This document shows, piece by piece, positions 1 to 9,135 of a stretch of DNA of 64,000 nt; position 1 is the first letter of the stretch, and the number at the start of each line of letters is the position of its first letter. The DNA lies in assembly GCA_963725315.1 (NCBI GenBank), contig CAVRYA010000005.1, positions 189,663 through 253,662 on the forward strand, read 5' to 3'. The DNA is from JBBRHQ01 sp963725315 (lineage in GTDB: Bacteria > Actinomycetota > Thermoleophilia > Solirubrobacterales > 70-9). A model generated the notes under the pieces. It did no database searches, was not told where the DNA came from, and was given only the letters and a program-made list of their open reading frames with translations. The position numbers and the translations under genes were made by a program.

Positions 1-73
1 GTCATTGCATAGATATGGAACATTTCGACCTCTCTCTTCTTGGGGATTCCTTCGACTGCAGGACTGATTCGCA

Positions 74-370
74 CTAGGCGGAACCGAGCAGCTTCGCCTT
101 CTCGCGCTCGAACTCCTCGTCTGAGAGCACGTTCTGCTCGTGAAGCTCGCCCAGCTGCTTTAGCTGCTCCATCACCTCGGGAGTCAGTCCACCGGCTGCG
201 GCGGGCTGGGCTGGCGGGGTCGCCGCCGCAGGCTCAGCGGGCGGTGCCTGTTGCGCAGCGGCCTCCTCTTCCTGCTGCGCTTCCTTTGCGTCGTGGTGCT
301 TCTTGGCCGCTATGGCGGCTCCTCCGATAACGGCGGCGCGTCGTCTGCGCTGGCGTCTGTCTCGTCCCAT
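74..370 (-). CDS. SHOCT-domain short protein
   Basis: The small protein (about 98 aa) starts at an ATG preceded by a strong AAGGAGG; an upstream in-frame ATG at 418 lacks such a site. The N-terminus is Arg-rich, the middle is Ala/Pro/Gln low complexity, and the last ~35 residues form a SHOCT module (LKQLGELHEQNVLSDEEFEREKAKLL), the short C-terminal helical domain found on many bacterial membrane or phage-related proteins and thought to mediate oligomerisation. It ends a three-gene unit behind the DUF6325 gene and the Arg/Asp-repeat gene. Function unknown. Confidence 0.75.
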   Translation of the reverse strand: MGRDRRQRRRRAAVIGGAAIAAKKHHDAKEAQQEEEAAAQQAPPAEPAAATPPAQPAAAGGLTPEVMEQLKQLGELHEQNVLSDEEFEREKAKLLGSA

Positions 371-417
371 CGTCACGTCCTCCTTGAGCGTCGATTGCGC
401 GGTTGTGTGGATTGACA

Positions 418-597
418 CTACCTGAGGAGTCCTGGGCCGCGGCGACCGCGTCCCGGTCCGCGGTCGTCTCTTCTGTCCTCGCGCCGATCACCGCGGTCGT
501 CTCTTCGGTCTTCGCGCCGATCACCGCGGTCGTCGCGGCGTCCGATTCCTCCACCGATCAGGCCGGGTCGGCCCATACGGCCTCTTCCCAGCGGCAT
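418..597 (-). CDS. Small Arg/Asp-repeat protein
   Basis: The ATG lies one base beyond the TGA of the DUF6325 gene (TGAGATG), which suggests translational coupling. The 59-aa product starts with a Gly/Arg-rich stretch (MPLGRGRMGRPGLIGGG) and then runs into about 2.5 copies of an 11-residue unit rich in R, D, G and E, encoded by a 33-nt DNA repeat. No known domain is visible. I infer a charge-patterned disordered protein, possibly a shortened relative of the Gly/Arg-rich small proteins between DUF6325 and SHOCT genes in other actinobacteria. The repeat may also carry indels. Confidence 0.5.
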   Translation of the reverse strand: MPLGRGRMGRPGLIGGGIGRRDDRGDRREDRRDDRGDRREDRRDDRGPGRGRRGPGLLR

Positions 598-598
598 C

Positions 599-1063
599 TC
601 AGGCTCCTTCCGATGCGGCCTCTTGCTCGGCTTCGAGCGCGGCCAGGAGCGCCTGGGTCGGGATCCGGCCGTTGGCAACCAGCTGACCGCCCGCACGCCG
701 CACGGCAGCGCCGAACGGGCCGGCGAAAGCGTTCTCCCAGACCAGAACCGCAGCCACGCTGCCGGGCTCCATCACCTCTGCGATCTCCGCGACGTCGTCC
801 TCGGCGAGCAGCAGCGCCAGATCCGCTTCGACCTCGCGCAACTGGCCAACGTCGCTGTCGTCGGTCTCGTGCAGCTCGGCCGCCTCGAACGATCCGTCGG
901 GATCCTTCGTGATCAGAAGCATGTCGAGGACGCGCACGATTCCCGAGTCGGTGAGCTTCTTCAGTTCGGATGCGATCTCGCCCGAGAAGTCAGCCTTGTC
1001 TGCCGGGAACTCGACCACCAGATAGTCGACGGGACCCATCTTGTCGACGTCGATGCCGGTCAT
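599..1063 (-). CDS. DUF6325 family protein
   Basis: The 154-aa protein opens with the characteristic MGPVDYLVVEFP segment and is acidic, with alternating predicted strands and helices (VRVLDMLLITKDPDG, then VAAVLVWENAFAGPF). This is the pattern of DUF6325/DUF1269-like cytoplasmic proteins, whose role is unknown. A GGAGG stands 8 nt before the ATG, and a GATAAT-like -10 on the minus strand (1091-1096) may belong to its promoter. It leads a unit with the Arg/Asp-repeat and SHOCT genes. No frameshift is seen. Confidence 0.8.
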   Translation of the reverse strand: MTGIDVDKMGPVDYLVVEFPADKADFSGEIASELKKLTDSGIVRVLDMLLITKDPDGSFEAAELHETDDSDVGQLREVEADLALLLAEDDVAEIAEVMEPGSVAAVLVWENAFAGPFGAAVRRAGGQLVANGRIPTQALLAALEAEQEAASEGA

Positions 1064-1433
1064 CGCCCGCCTCCTGCCCGCGCCTGCCGCATTATCCGTC
1101 TCATCTTCATCTCTATCTCCGTTCGTCGCGACTCAGGCTGAAACCCGCTCGCCTCGTGAACCCTCAGCAGAAGGGACGCGTCTGACAGCGGCCTCCGCTA
1201 GGACGAGTCTGAGGTCTCGAGATCTCGGGCGCATCGCACGAAAGGGGTGATTTTCCGCTGCCGCGGTCGCTCTCTCGACGACCCCCAGGGCCGATCGGGA
1301 GGGCGGACCCCGGCGATCCGGCCTGAGATCTGGATTCAGCCGTCGACTAGGCGTCGGTTGCAAGAGGGTTGCAGTCTGACCCCGGCCGACTCCTTGGACT
1401 CGGGGGAAAGCCCTCTAACGCGAGTGCACTTGA
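1064..1433. other. Intergenic, no gene seen
   Basis: I see no convincing coding sequence on either strand. The left edge probably holds the promoter of the DUF6325 unit (GATAAT at 1091-1096, minus strand). At 1386-1403 an imperfect hairpin (stems CCGA/TCGG and TCC/GGA around a C.C mismatch) lies downstream of tRNA-Lys and could help terminate it. Confidence 0.5.
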
Positions 1434-1506
1434 TGGGCCGTGAAGGACTCGAACCTTCAACCTTGAGATTAAGAGTCTCCTGCTCTACCAGTTGAGCTAA
1501 CGGCCC
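1434..1506 (-). tRNA. tRNA-Lys (CTT)
   Basis: The reverse strand gives a full cloverleaf: acceptor arms GGGCCGT/ACGGCCC, D-arm GCTC..GAGC, anticodon loop CTCTTAA (anticodon CTT) and T-arm AAGGTTCGAGTCCTT. Length is 73 nt with discriminator A; CCA is not encoded. Base pair 27-43 is a G.A mismatch. Confidence 0.95.
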
Positions 1507-1655
1507 GGACGAGCACAGCCCCGTTTCGCCCGAGGCCGCGGCGAAGTATAGGAATCCCCACGCCGCGGAGCCGAGCACTCGGCATCGTCGGGATCGGGTG
1601 CAATCGGGCCGTCGTCCGGGTAGGTTGGTCCGAGCGAGGAAAGGAGTCTGAAGGG

Positions 1656-2094
1656 ATGAGGCACGCAAGCCTGGGCGACCGTTGGAGTTTGAGCGATCGC
1701 CCTGCTCGGGGCGGCAGGTGCGGCCGGACACGCTCGGCCAGCGATTCCGACCCAGGTCCTGGTCGCGTTCAACGGCGGCACGAACGGACCCAACCAATTC
1801 GTCATGTCGGTCGCGGGCCCGCTCAGGTCTCCGATCGCCAAATGCAGGGCTGGGAGGACCGTGAAGCTCTTCTTCAGAACGGATGGCGGCGCCAGGAGGC
1901 TGGTCGACGTCGACGTCTCCAGCCGTAGCGGACAGTGGGGAGTCCTGGAAAGGTCCTCCTCAGCGCCCAAGGCATTCATCGTCAGGGTGACGAGAGCCCA
2001 CGTAAGGGTCCATCAGTCGGGCCCGGACCTGCGGCGCCGACCAGGTGGTCATCCCGGTGAGCGTGGTGCAACCTGCGGGCGTAACCCCGGCTAG
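1656..2094 (+). pseudogene. Frameshifted small secreted protein
   Basis: An ATG at 1656 is followed, in another frame, by a hydrophobic stretch (AIALLGAAGAAG, ~1696) and by a readable domain at about 1741-2005. That domain has a single Cys (AKCRAGRTVKLF) and paired strands (LVDVDVSSRSGQWGV, then FIVRVTRAHV). The C-terminal part, CGADQVVIPVSVV, is in a third frame. This fits a signal peptide followed by a small beta-sandwich repeat like those of many actinobacterial secreted proteins. At least two one-base shifts are needed. Whether the gene is truly broken or only badly sequenced cannot be told. Confidence 0.4.
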
Positions 2095-2907
2095 GGGGTG
2101 GCTGGGGCTGACGCCGGAGCCCGCCCCCGGCGAGCCCGCCGAGCGGGTTCTCGAGCTCCTGCTTGCCCTGGCCCTGCTGGGCCTTGGCGGCCGCCTTCTG
2201 CTGGGAGTCGAGCTGCTTCGCCCTGCTTGCGATACGCCGCCAGCGACTTCTCCACGTTCTTGCCTCTGGTCCGCGGGGACCTCGGCAGCCGCCTTGGCCG
2301 CGGCTTCGTCGCCCTCAGGGAAGTCCCCGGCCGCGTAGCTGAACGCGGCGAGGTTGCTGTAGGCGCCGACGCTCGGCCTCGCCTTGGCGACGACGGCCTG
2401 CGCCGCGGCGGCCGGCGTCGGTAGGCTCTGGCCTCGGGTGCTGGTCGAGGTCCCCGCGAGCGCGAATATCGCGTTGGCGGCGAGCTGGGCGATGTTCGGG
2501 TTGGGGGCTTCGGGTCGAGCTTCAGGTACCTCGCCCAGGCTTCCCTGGCCTGCTGGAACTCGGCGGCGGCCTCCGGGGTCACGTGCTGCTGACCGGTGAC
2601 GGGTCGGACAGGGCGAGCGAGTTGCCGGCGCTGTACCGGATCCGGGTCAGGTTCAGCCAGAGGTTCTCGTTCTGCGGCTGCTTCTTCAGCTTCGCCTCGA
2701 TCGTCGTCGCCTGGTCGTCGAAGTTGGAGCTGACGCTGCTCTGTGCTGCCGCTGCCGAAGAGGTCGCCGATGCTGACCGGACCGATGACGGTCAGGACAG
2801 GCTGAGCCCCATCAGCACCGCGAACAGCGCGTAGACGACCTGGACGACGTGCTTCCGTCGCCCGCGGATGTCGAAGACCATCCGGTGCTCAGATCGCTCT
2901 TGGCCAT
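2091..2907 (-). CDS. TPR-type membrane-anchored protein (frameshifted)
   Basis: The readable pieces are MVFDIRGRRKHVVQVVYALFAVLMGLSLS (start at 2881, or at an ATG at 2907 one frame off), then a helical TPR-like part around 2590-2780 (NLWLNLTRIRYSAGNSLAL), then AAEFQQAREAWARYLKLDPK, a further helical repeat in other frames, and a Gly/Pro-rich tail. This matches a family with one N-terminal membrane helix and cytoplasmic or periplasmic TPR helices that I associate with tatC-tatA in Thermoleophilia. Several shifts interrupt it. The stop position is uncertain because the tail frame is ambiguous. Function unknown. Confidence 0.55.
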
Positions 2908-2917
2908 TGCGCTCGTC

Positions 2918-3685
2918 CTAGTGCTCTTGGGTGGTCGGCTCGTGCAGTCCGCCGCCGGCCGGCTGCCCGAATGCCCGAGCGAGCAAGATACTCACTTCGT
3001 AGAGGGCGAGCAGCGGCACCATCTCGATCAGCATCGTCACCGGGTCGACGCCGGGCAGCGCGGCCGCGACGACGGCGCAGATCGAGGTACGCGTAGCGCC
3101 GGTTCCGCTTCAGCTGCTCGACGCTGACGATCCCCAGCCGGGTCACCGCGAGGATCCCGACCGGCACCTGGAAGACGATGCCGCAGGCGAGCAGCGTGGT
3201 GGCGAAGAAGCTGTAGTAGTCGCGGGCCCGCAGCTGGGTGGTGAACTCGCTGCTGTTGAAGTTGAGCAGGAAGTGGATCGCCGCCGGGAAGCACGACGAA
3301 GTAGCCGAAGGCGACTCCGGCGAGGAAGAGGAAGGGGACCATCAGCAGCAGCGGCAGGACCACGCGCCGCTCCCGGTCGCTGAAGGCCGGAAGCAGGTAG
3401 GCGTAGGCCTGGTAGAGGATGATCGGCAGCGAGAGGATGATCGCGCCGTAGGCGCAGATCGTGAAGGTGGTGAGGAAGGGCTCGGTCGGGCTGAGGGTGA
3501 TCGGCGTGAAGTCGTCCGGGCAGCGGCTCGTTGGCGATCTTCAGCAGCAGGTGGTTCTGCCAGAAGCAGAGCGCAAGGGCGACCCCGAAGACGGCGAGCG
3601 AGACGATGATCCGGGTACGCAGCTCGTCGAGGTGCTCGACGAGCGTCAGCCGGTCCTCCGGGGAGACGGCCTTGATCCGGGCCAT
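2918..3685 (-). CDS. tatC: Sec-independent translocase TatC (frameshifted)
   Basis: The gene encodes the core receptor of the twin-arginine translocase, a six-helix inner-membrane protein that exports folded RR-signal proteins. The N-terminus has the family signature (RLTLVEHLDELRTRIIVSLAVF), and a later helix reads VPFLFLAGVAFGYFVVLP in a second frame. The C-terminus (LPGVDPVTMLIEMVPLLALYEVSILLARAF) is in a third. The total length of about 255 codons is normal. tatA lies 9 bp upstream. A likely client is the Rieske protein at 8456-9135, which has an RR motif near its N-terminus. The shifts look like sequencing indels. Confidence 0.85.
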
Positions 3686-3694
3686 TCGAGCCCC

Positions 3695-3962
3695 TCAGCT
3701 GCGCTTGTCGGCGACTACCTCGCCCTCGACCGTCTCGGCGGACTCGGCGTCGGCCTTGGTGGGCGGCTTCGCCCGCTCCAGCTCGGGGACCTTGTCCTCG
3801 CTGTCGGTCGTCCTCGTCGTCGTCGTCGCCGCTGATCGAGCCGCGAAACTCGCGGATCCCCTTGCCCAGGGAGCGGCCCAGCTCGGGCAGGCGCTTGGGG
3901 CCAAAGACGACGAGCGCGATGATCAGCACGACCAGAACTTCGAGTGGTCCGATATTCGGCAT
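3695..3962 (-). CDS. tatA: Twin-arginine translocase subunit TatA
   Basis: The sequence begins MPNIGPLEVLVVLIIALVVFG: a short membrane helix followed by the F-G-P-K-x-L-P-E-L-G hinge and the amphipathic helix LGRSLGKGIREFRGSIS, which are the diagnostic TatA/B features. An acidic linker (DDDDEDD) and a charged tail (DKVPELERAKPPTKADAE) follow, with one frameshift near 3805-3815 joining them. Length is about 88 aa. It forms the pore-like oligomer with TatC, encoded next to it on the same strand. Confidence 0.88.
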
Positions 3963-4022
3963 GTCGGAGATGGTAACGCCGGGCCGCGCCGATCGGATCA
4001 GCATTCGGCTGCAGGTGGCCGA

Positions 4023-4620
4023 TCAGGACCTGTCGCCAGCCTGCCGCTCGTCCTGCCTCGAAGTTGAGGTAGAACCGGCTCGGGGTCGGCTCCGCCTGGC
4101 CCTGGTACTTGCTGCCGGCGCTCTCCGAGCCGTAGGGGTTCTCGACCGGCCCGTCCATGCGCATGAAGGAGATCTGCCCGATCGGCATCCCGTGGTAGAT
4201 CGTGATCGGCAGGTTGGCGACGTTGGAGAGCTCCAGCGTCAGGTTGCCCTCGAAGCCGGCGTCGACGAAGCCGGCGGTCGAGTGGATCAGCAGTCCGAGC
4301 CGGCCCAGCGAGCTCTTCCCCTCCAGCCTCGCGACCAGGTCGTTCGGCAGCCGCACCCGCTCGAGCGTCTGGCCCGAGGACGAACTCGCCCGGGTGGAGG
4401 ATGAAGGGCTCGTCCTCGGCCACCTCGACCAGCTCGGTCAGGTCGTCCATCGGCTGCCGCACGTCGATGTACGGGTAGCGGGCGTTGTGGAAGACGCGGA
4501 AACGGCGATCGACGCGGACGTCGACGCTCGAGGGCTGCACCATCGACGCGTCGTACGGGATCGAAGACGATGCGGCCGGCCTCGATCTCGGCTTCGGATG
4601 GTTCGGTCGCTGAGGACCAT
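4023..4620 (-). CDS. dcd: dCTP deaminase (frameshifted)
   Basis: The enzyme converts dCTP to dUTP, or directly to dUMP in the bifunctional forms, for thymidylate synthesis. Start MVLSDRTIR at 4620, then SEIEAGRIVFDP, YDASMVQPSSVDVRVD, FILHPGEFVLG, then the core EGKSSLGRLGLLIHSTAGFVDAGFEG. That core contains the dUTPase-fold active-site segment (GKSSLGR and the catalytic Glu near HSTAGFVDAGFEG). The C-terminus EPTPSRFYLNF is the usual nucleotide-covering tail. The pieces occupy different frames, so at least three one-base shifts are present. The stop is inferred a few codons after RFYLNF. Confidence 0.85.
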
Positions 4621-4729
4621 CGGTCGCTGCAGCTTATTCGCGGACGCGGGGACGGCGGTTCTACCCGGTTCTTAGGTTTGGGCGCCGCATACCCGATTTC
4701 AGGGATCAAGCCGGCGCCCAGGGCGGCCG

Positions 4730-5074
4730 ATGAAGCCGCAGGATGGATGCAGGGAGAACCCAGCTGACGACCAGGAGCAGGGCTCCACGTCTGCCCGCGG
4801 TGCCGGTCCGGTCTGGTCCAGCCGACGCGGTGGGAGCAGGCGGAGCCACACGGCAGCTGGAAGCTCTGGCGGCGCTGTCCCGACTGCGAGTGGGTCGGGT
4901 CGTCGGTCGCACGGCGAGTCGGAGATCAACGACTACGACGAGCAGCTCGACTTCGGCACCCGTGAGCTCGCCTGCGAGCTGAAGATGCTCGAGCGCGCCA
5001 ACATGAAGCAGGCGGCCGAGATCTTCGTCGCGGCTCTCGCCGCGGACCTGATCGGCCCCGACGACTTCGCCTGA
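4730..5074 (+). CDS. Zinc-ribbon small protein (frameshifted)
   Basis: Three reading-frame segments join into a protein of about 114 aa: a short N-terminus; a middle with a four-cysteine zinc ribbon (VCPRC at ~4789 and RCPDCEWVG at ~4878); and an acidic helical C-terminus (INDYDEQLDFGTRELACELKMLERANMKQAAEIFVAALAADLIGPDDF). I take it for a conserved actinobacterial small protein of unknown function, since the two CPxC knuckles and the DYDEQLD helix belong together. Two frameshifts are needed. The start could also be the ATG at 4743 in another frame. Confidence 0.55.
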   Translation: MKPQDGCRENPADDQEQGSTSARGAGPVWSSRRGGSRRSHTAAGSSGGAVPTASGSGRRSHGESEINDYDEQLDFGTRELACELKMLERANMKQAAEIFVAALAADLIGPDDFA

Positions 5075-5077
5075 GGC

Positions 5078-6062
5078 TCAGCTGTAGCGCTCGACGACCC
5101 CGTCGGCGACAAGCTCCAGCAGCGCTCGCTGCTCGGCGTCGAAGGCCGGGCCCTCGAGTCGCGCCTTCGCCGCGGCGACGATCTCCAGCGCCCGCGAGCG
5201 CACCTCCTCGAGGACGCCGGTGGCGGCGATCCGGTCGCAGAGCGTCTCGGCGCCGGCCGGGTCGAGCCCGCGCAGGTCGACCCCGCGCAGCGCGGGGTCG
5301 CGCTCGCAGGCGAGGATCAGCGGCAGGGTCACGGTGCCGTCGAGCAGATCGGTCCCCCGCGCCTTCCCGGTCCGCTCCGGCGGGCCGCTGACGTCGAGCA
5401 CGTCGTCGAGGAGCTGGAAGGCGAGGCCGATCTCCCCGCCGAAGGCGCTCAGCTCCTCCTCGCCGGCCCCCCGGCGGAGGCCCGGCCGATCACGCAGGCG
5501 CACCCGAACAGGCGGGCGGTCTTGAGCCGGCAGCGATCGAGGTAGCGCTGCTCGCCGATGCGCCACGTCGAAGGCGTCGCGCCGCTGGGCCAGCTCGCCC
5601 TCGGCGAGAGCGACCGAGGCCTCGCTGAGCAGGGCCGTGGCGCGCCGGTCGTGCTCGGCGGAGAGCAGCGCGAAGGCGCGCGAGAAGAGCAGGTCGCCGA
5701 CCGCGCTGGCCCGCTCGCGGCCGGAGGTCGCGGCGACCGTCGGGCGACCCCGCCGCAGCGGGGCCCGGTCGAGGACGTCGTCGTGGACCAGCGTCGCCAT
5801 GTGGACCAGCTCGACCGCCGTGGCGGCCCGGATCGCCGCCTCCCCTGCCCCGGCACCGCCGCAGAGCAGGACCAGCAGCGGGCGCAGGCGCTTGCCACCG
5901 GCGGCGAGGGTCGCGGTGGCGTCGGCCGCCAGCCGCGGGCCGTGCCCGAGGCTCAGCTCTCGCAAGCGCCTCTCGACCTCCTCCAGCGCGAGCCGGCAGC
6001 CAGGCCCCGGCGGCGTCGATCACCGCCGTGACCGGCGGCGGCACCGCCGCCGGTCCGCTCAC
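5078..6062 (-). CDS. Polyprenyl diphosphate synthase (menaquinone side chain)
   Basis: This trans-isoprenyl diphosphate synthase (HepT/IspB type) adds isopentenyl units to an allylic primer. The first Asp-rich motif is VHDDVLDRAPLRRGRPT and the second is FQLLDDVLD. GGKRLRPLL near the start binds the diphosphate. The GTG at 6062 overlaps the menG stop (GTGA). Two shifts interrupt it, near 5975-6005 and at about 5460-5560, where YLDRCRLKTARLFG is read from another frame. Length is near the usual 320 aa. Linked to menG and the quinol-oxidising complex, it most likely makes the menaquinone tail. Confidence 0.87.
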
Positions 6063-6729
6063 GGCGAGTACCCCGCTGTGGATCGCGATGATCCCGCCGG
6101 CGAGGACCGTGTAGCGGATCTCGCCGAGCCCGGCGGCGTCCATCCTCTCGGCGAGGCCGAGCGGCGAGGGGAAGGCGCGCACCGACTCCGGCAGGTAGGT
6201 GTAGGCGTCGCGAGTCGCCGGCGGCCGCCCCGAGCAGCGGCACCACGCGGTCGAACCAGAGCGAGTAGAAGATCGGAGAGCGGCGGGCGGCTCGGGGTGG
6301 TGATCTCGAGGATCACCAGGCGCCCGCCGGGCCTCAGCACCCGCGCCATCTCGCTGAGGCCGCGGTCGAGGTCGGCGAGGTTGCGGACCCCGAAGCCGAC
6401 CGTGACGGCGTCGAACCTGGTGCGACCGCGTAGGGCAGCTCGAGCGCGTCGGCCCACTCGAAGCGGACGCGCTCGACCTGCGCGGCGGCCTTCTCGCGAG
6501 CCAGGTCGAGCATCGGCTCGGAGAAGTCGCAGCCGATCACGTGACCGCTCGGGGCGACGCGGCGGGCCAGCTCGACGCCGAGGTCGCCGGTCCCGCAGCA
6601 GACGTCGAGCGCGACGTCACCGGGGCGCAGCCGGGCACGGTCGGCGGCCCGGCGGCGCCAGCGATGGTGAAGGCCGGCGGTCATCACCGAGTTCATCACG
6701 TCGTAGTGGCCCGCGATCCGGTCGAACAT
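6059..6729 (-). CDS. menG: Demethylmenaquinone methyltransferase (frameshifted)
   Basis: The SAM-dependent C-methyltransferase of the UbiE/MenG family performs the last step of menaquinone synthesis. The start MFDRIAGHYDVMNSVMTAGLHHRWRR is the family signature. SAM motif I is LDVCCGTGDLG, then GCDFSEPML; the second family signature (AVTVGFGVRNLADLDRGLSEMARVLRPGG) follows in another frame, and the end IRYTVLAGGIIAIHSG in a third. Upstream codons in frame (AGQVNR) may belong to the protein, but no start codon is seen there. The gene sits between the cytochrome bc genes and the polyprenyl synthase. Confidence 0.88.
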
Positions 6730-6850
6730 CCGGTTGACCTGCCCCGCGAATTGGGCGGAGTCTCGCGACGGACGAGATGTGGCCTTAGACGGTTCATCAC
6801 CTCGGCGTCATCGAAGCCTAGGCGAGCGAGGCGCCGGGCTCGGCGCCTGG

Positions 6851-7552
6851 TCAGTCCAGCGAGGAGAGAAAGTCGGCCAGCTGGTTGAGCTTCTTCGGCG
6901 GCAGGTCCCTGTAGGAGGGCATGACCCCGGGCCGATCTGCACCGAGCGGACGATCGCCGCCCGGGGATCTTCTGGGCGATATGGGTCAGCTCCGGACCAG
7001 GGCCGTTGTTGCCGTTCTCGCCCAGCTCGTGGCAGGCAAGGCAGCCGGACTGGGCCACCACCTCCGCTCCGGGCTCGTAGCGCTTGGAGACCGCCATGTC
7101 GATCTCCGTCGGCGAGCCCGGACGGCGCCGAGGTAGGTGAGGTAGGCCATCGCGACGATGATCAGGATGCCGGCCGTGGTAGCGATCGGGCGCCGCTCCG
7201 GGCGCCGCTCCGGCCCGCGGTCATAGAACGGGCAGCAGCAGCAGCGCGACCATGCAGATGGTCGGGATGCCCGATCGGTCGCGATCGGAACCAGCTCCGG
7301 CGGCTTGATCACTCGCAGCAGCTCGAAGAGGAAGAAGAAGTACCACTCGGGCCGCGGCACGTATGTGGTCGTGGTCGGGTCCGCCTTCGGGCCCAGCTCG
7401 GCGCCGAGGATGAGCGACATGGCGATGACGACGATGACGACGATCAGCATCATCACCGAGTCCTTCATCACCGCGTAGGGGAAGAACGGCTTGCCCTTCT
7501 TCTTCAGCACCTCGTATTCGCGGAGGTAGGCCTCCTTCTCGCGGTTCTTCAT
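6851..7552 (-). CDS. Cytochrome b subunit IV fused to cytochrome c
   Basis: The first ~110 residues resemble the C-terminal half of cytochrome b (subunit IV type): charged start MKNREKEAYLREYE, a membrane helix (SVMMLIVVIVVIAMSLI) and the quinol-site region RPEWYFFFLFELLRVIKPPEL, including the conserved PEW. After shifted segments (AGILIIVAMAYLTYLGAV) comes a cytochrome c domain with the haem site GCLACHE and the end LPPKKLNQLADFLSSLD. The total is about 233 codons. Its ATG overlaps the stop of the cytochrome b gene (ATGA). It likely completes a menaquinol:cytochrome c reductase with a built-in electron acceptor. Confidence 0.8.
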
Positions 7553-8447
7553 CCGCCCGCCGCCGCTCCGTTGCCTCGGCCGTTGCTGCCCGCCGCGAGC
7601 TGCACCACCGGTTTCGCCGCCTTCGGCTTCTCGGCCCGCACCCAGGGCGGCGCCGTCGTCCCGAGCTTGACCACGAGGTAGAGGTGGGCGCCGATCAGGG
7701 CGATGATCAGCCCGGGTATCGCGAGCATGTGCAGGGCGTAGAAGCGCGACAACGTCGTCGCCCCGATCTCGGGACCGGCGCGAAGGAAGTCGGCGAGGTA
7801 GGGGCCGACCACCGGGCCTGTACCGGTGATGTTGTTGGCGACGATCGTCGCCCAGAAGGAGCGCTGGTCGAAGGGCAGCAGGTAACCGGTCAGCCCCATC
7901 ACCATGGTCAGGATCAGCAGCACGACGCCGATCACCCAGTTGATCTCACGCGGGTACTTGTAGGCGCCGAAGAAGAAGGTGCGCGCCATGTGGACGAAGA
8001 TCAGGATGATCATCACGCTGGCGCCCCACTTGTGCATGCCGCGGACGAACTCGCCGAGGAAGACGTCGTTGGTGAGGTGGGTGACCGAGCCGTAGGCCTG
8101 AGTGGTCGATGGCGTGTAGAACATCGCCAGGAAGACCCCGGTGATCGCCTGGATGATGAACGCGAACAGGGTCGCCGAGCCGAGGGTGTAGAACCAGTTG
8201 GTCCCCTTCGGCACCTTGCGGTAGAGCATCCCGGTGAGGAAGCCGGTGGCGGCGGTGCGCTGGTCGAGCCAGCCGACCAGGTCCTTGCCGGCGGCGTGAT
8301 GGACGGGCTCGCCGGCCGGGCGCTTCTCGATCTCGGGATCCCGGAGGTCGGCCGGGGCGGGGCCGTTGCACCTGCCGTTCCACCGGGCTTGCCGGGCTTG
8401 CCGGGCTTGCGCAGCGGGGCCGGGACTATCGAGTCGCGGATGCCCAT
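7549..8447 (-). CDS. qcrB: Cytochrome b, N-terminal (b6-like) subunit
   Basis: This is the di-haem membrane subunit of the menaquinol-oxidising bc complex. An N-terminal Pro/Gly/Lys repeat (GKPGKPGKPG) and a shifted linker precede the core: WFYTLGSATLFAFIIQAITGVFLAMFY, GMHKWGASVMIILIFVHMARTFFFGAYKYPREINW (haem-ligand His residues), GYLLPFDQRSFWATIV and FYALHMLAIPGLIIALIGAHLYLVVKLG. It ends after four helices, so the C-terminal half of cytochrome b is on the next gene. A frameshift lies near 8230-8420, at the GKP repeat or just after it. Confidence 0.88.
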
Positions 8448-8455
8448 TCAGATCC

Positions 8456-9135
8456 TCACGGCGCCGGGAAGGTCGACGGGCGCGGCGGATACAGATAGTT
8501 CCAGATGCCGCCGGTGAACTCGCCGGGGTCGCGCGCCTGCACCGGCTGCAGCTGGTTGGTGACGCTGTAGCGGGGGCCGAGCTCGACCTGGCCGTCGCGC
8601 ACCCGCGTCTGGAAGCGGTCGAGCGGGCGCACCGGCGGGCCGCCGATCCGCTTGCCCTGGAAGTCGTAGACGCCGCCGTGGCACGGGCAGATGAAGTTGC
8701 CGGCGGCCTGGACGAAGCGCACCGGGCAGCCGAGGTGCGCGCAGCGGGTCGAGACCGCGATGAACTCGGCCGGGTCCTCGCCCAGCTGCTTCGAGCCGCG
8801 GCGCACGTAGGCGGTGGTCTTGCCGACGTCCCCGATCCCCGGGACGATCGTGAAGACGACCTGGCGGTAGGTCAGGGGATTGAAGTCGCCGGTCGGCCCG
8901 ACCGACTCCCAGCGCTCCTTGCCGCGGTGAAAGAGCGGCGCCAGCGCGAAGCCGACGGCCGGCAGGACGACCGCCGAGGCCGGCGAGTCCCGCCGATTCC
9001 CTGGGAGGCGATCGTGAAGACCTTGCGGCGGGTCATCGACTCGCCCTCGAAGTAGCCGGGCGGGGGCGCCTCAGGTAGCTCCGCGGGGGCGCCCGTCGCC
9101 TCCGCCTCGGTCTTCTGTTCTGGGAGTTCAGCCAT
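8456..9135 (-). CDS. qcrA: Rieske iron-sulfur protein
   Basis: The [2Fe-2S] subunit passes electrons from menaquinol to the cytochrome c. The cluster motifs are CAHLGC and CPCHGG, with the usual ~18-residue spacing. An acidic Pro-rich N-terminus and MTRRKVFTIAS, which has paired arginines before a hydrophobic stretch, suggest Tat-dependent insertion; tatC and tatA are encoded nearby. The ATG at 9135 overlaps the stop of the upstream gene (TGATG). A frameshift near 8810-9000 joins the N-terminal and cluster halves. Length is about 226 aa. Confidence 0.9.

Noticed and set aside
2045..2834. Plus-strand frames across 2045-2834
   Set aside because: They read as Arg/Ala/Pro mixtures opposite the TPR protein, whose helical pattern is clear on the minus strand.
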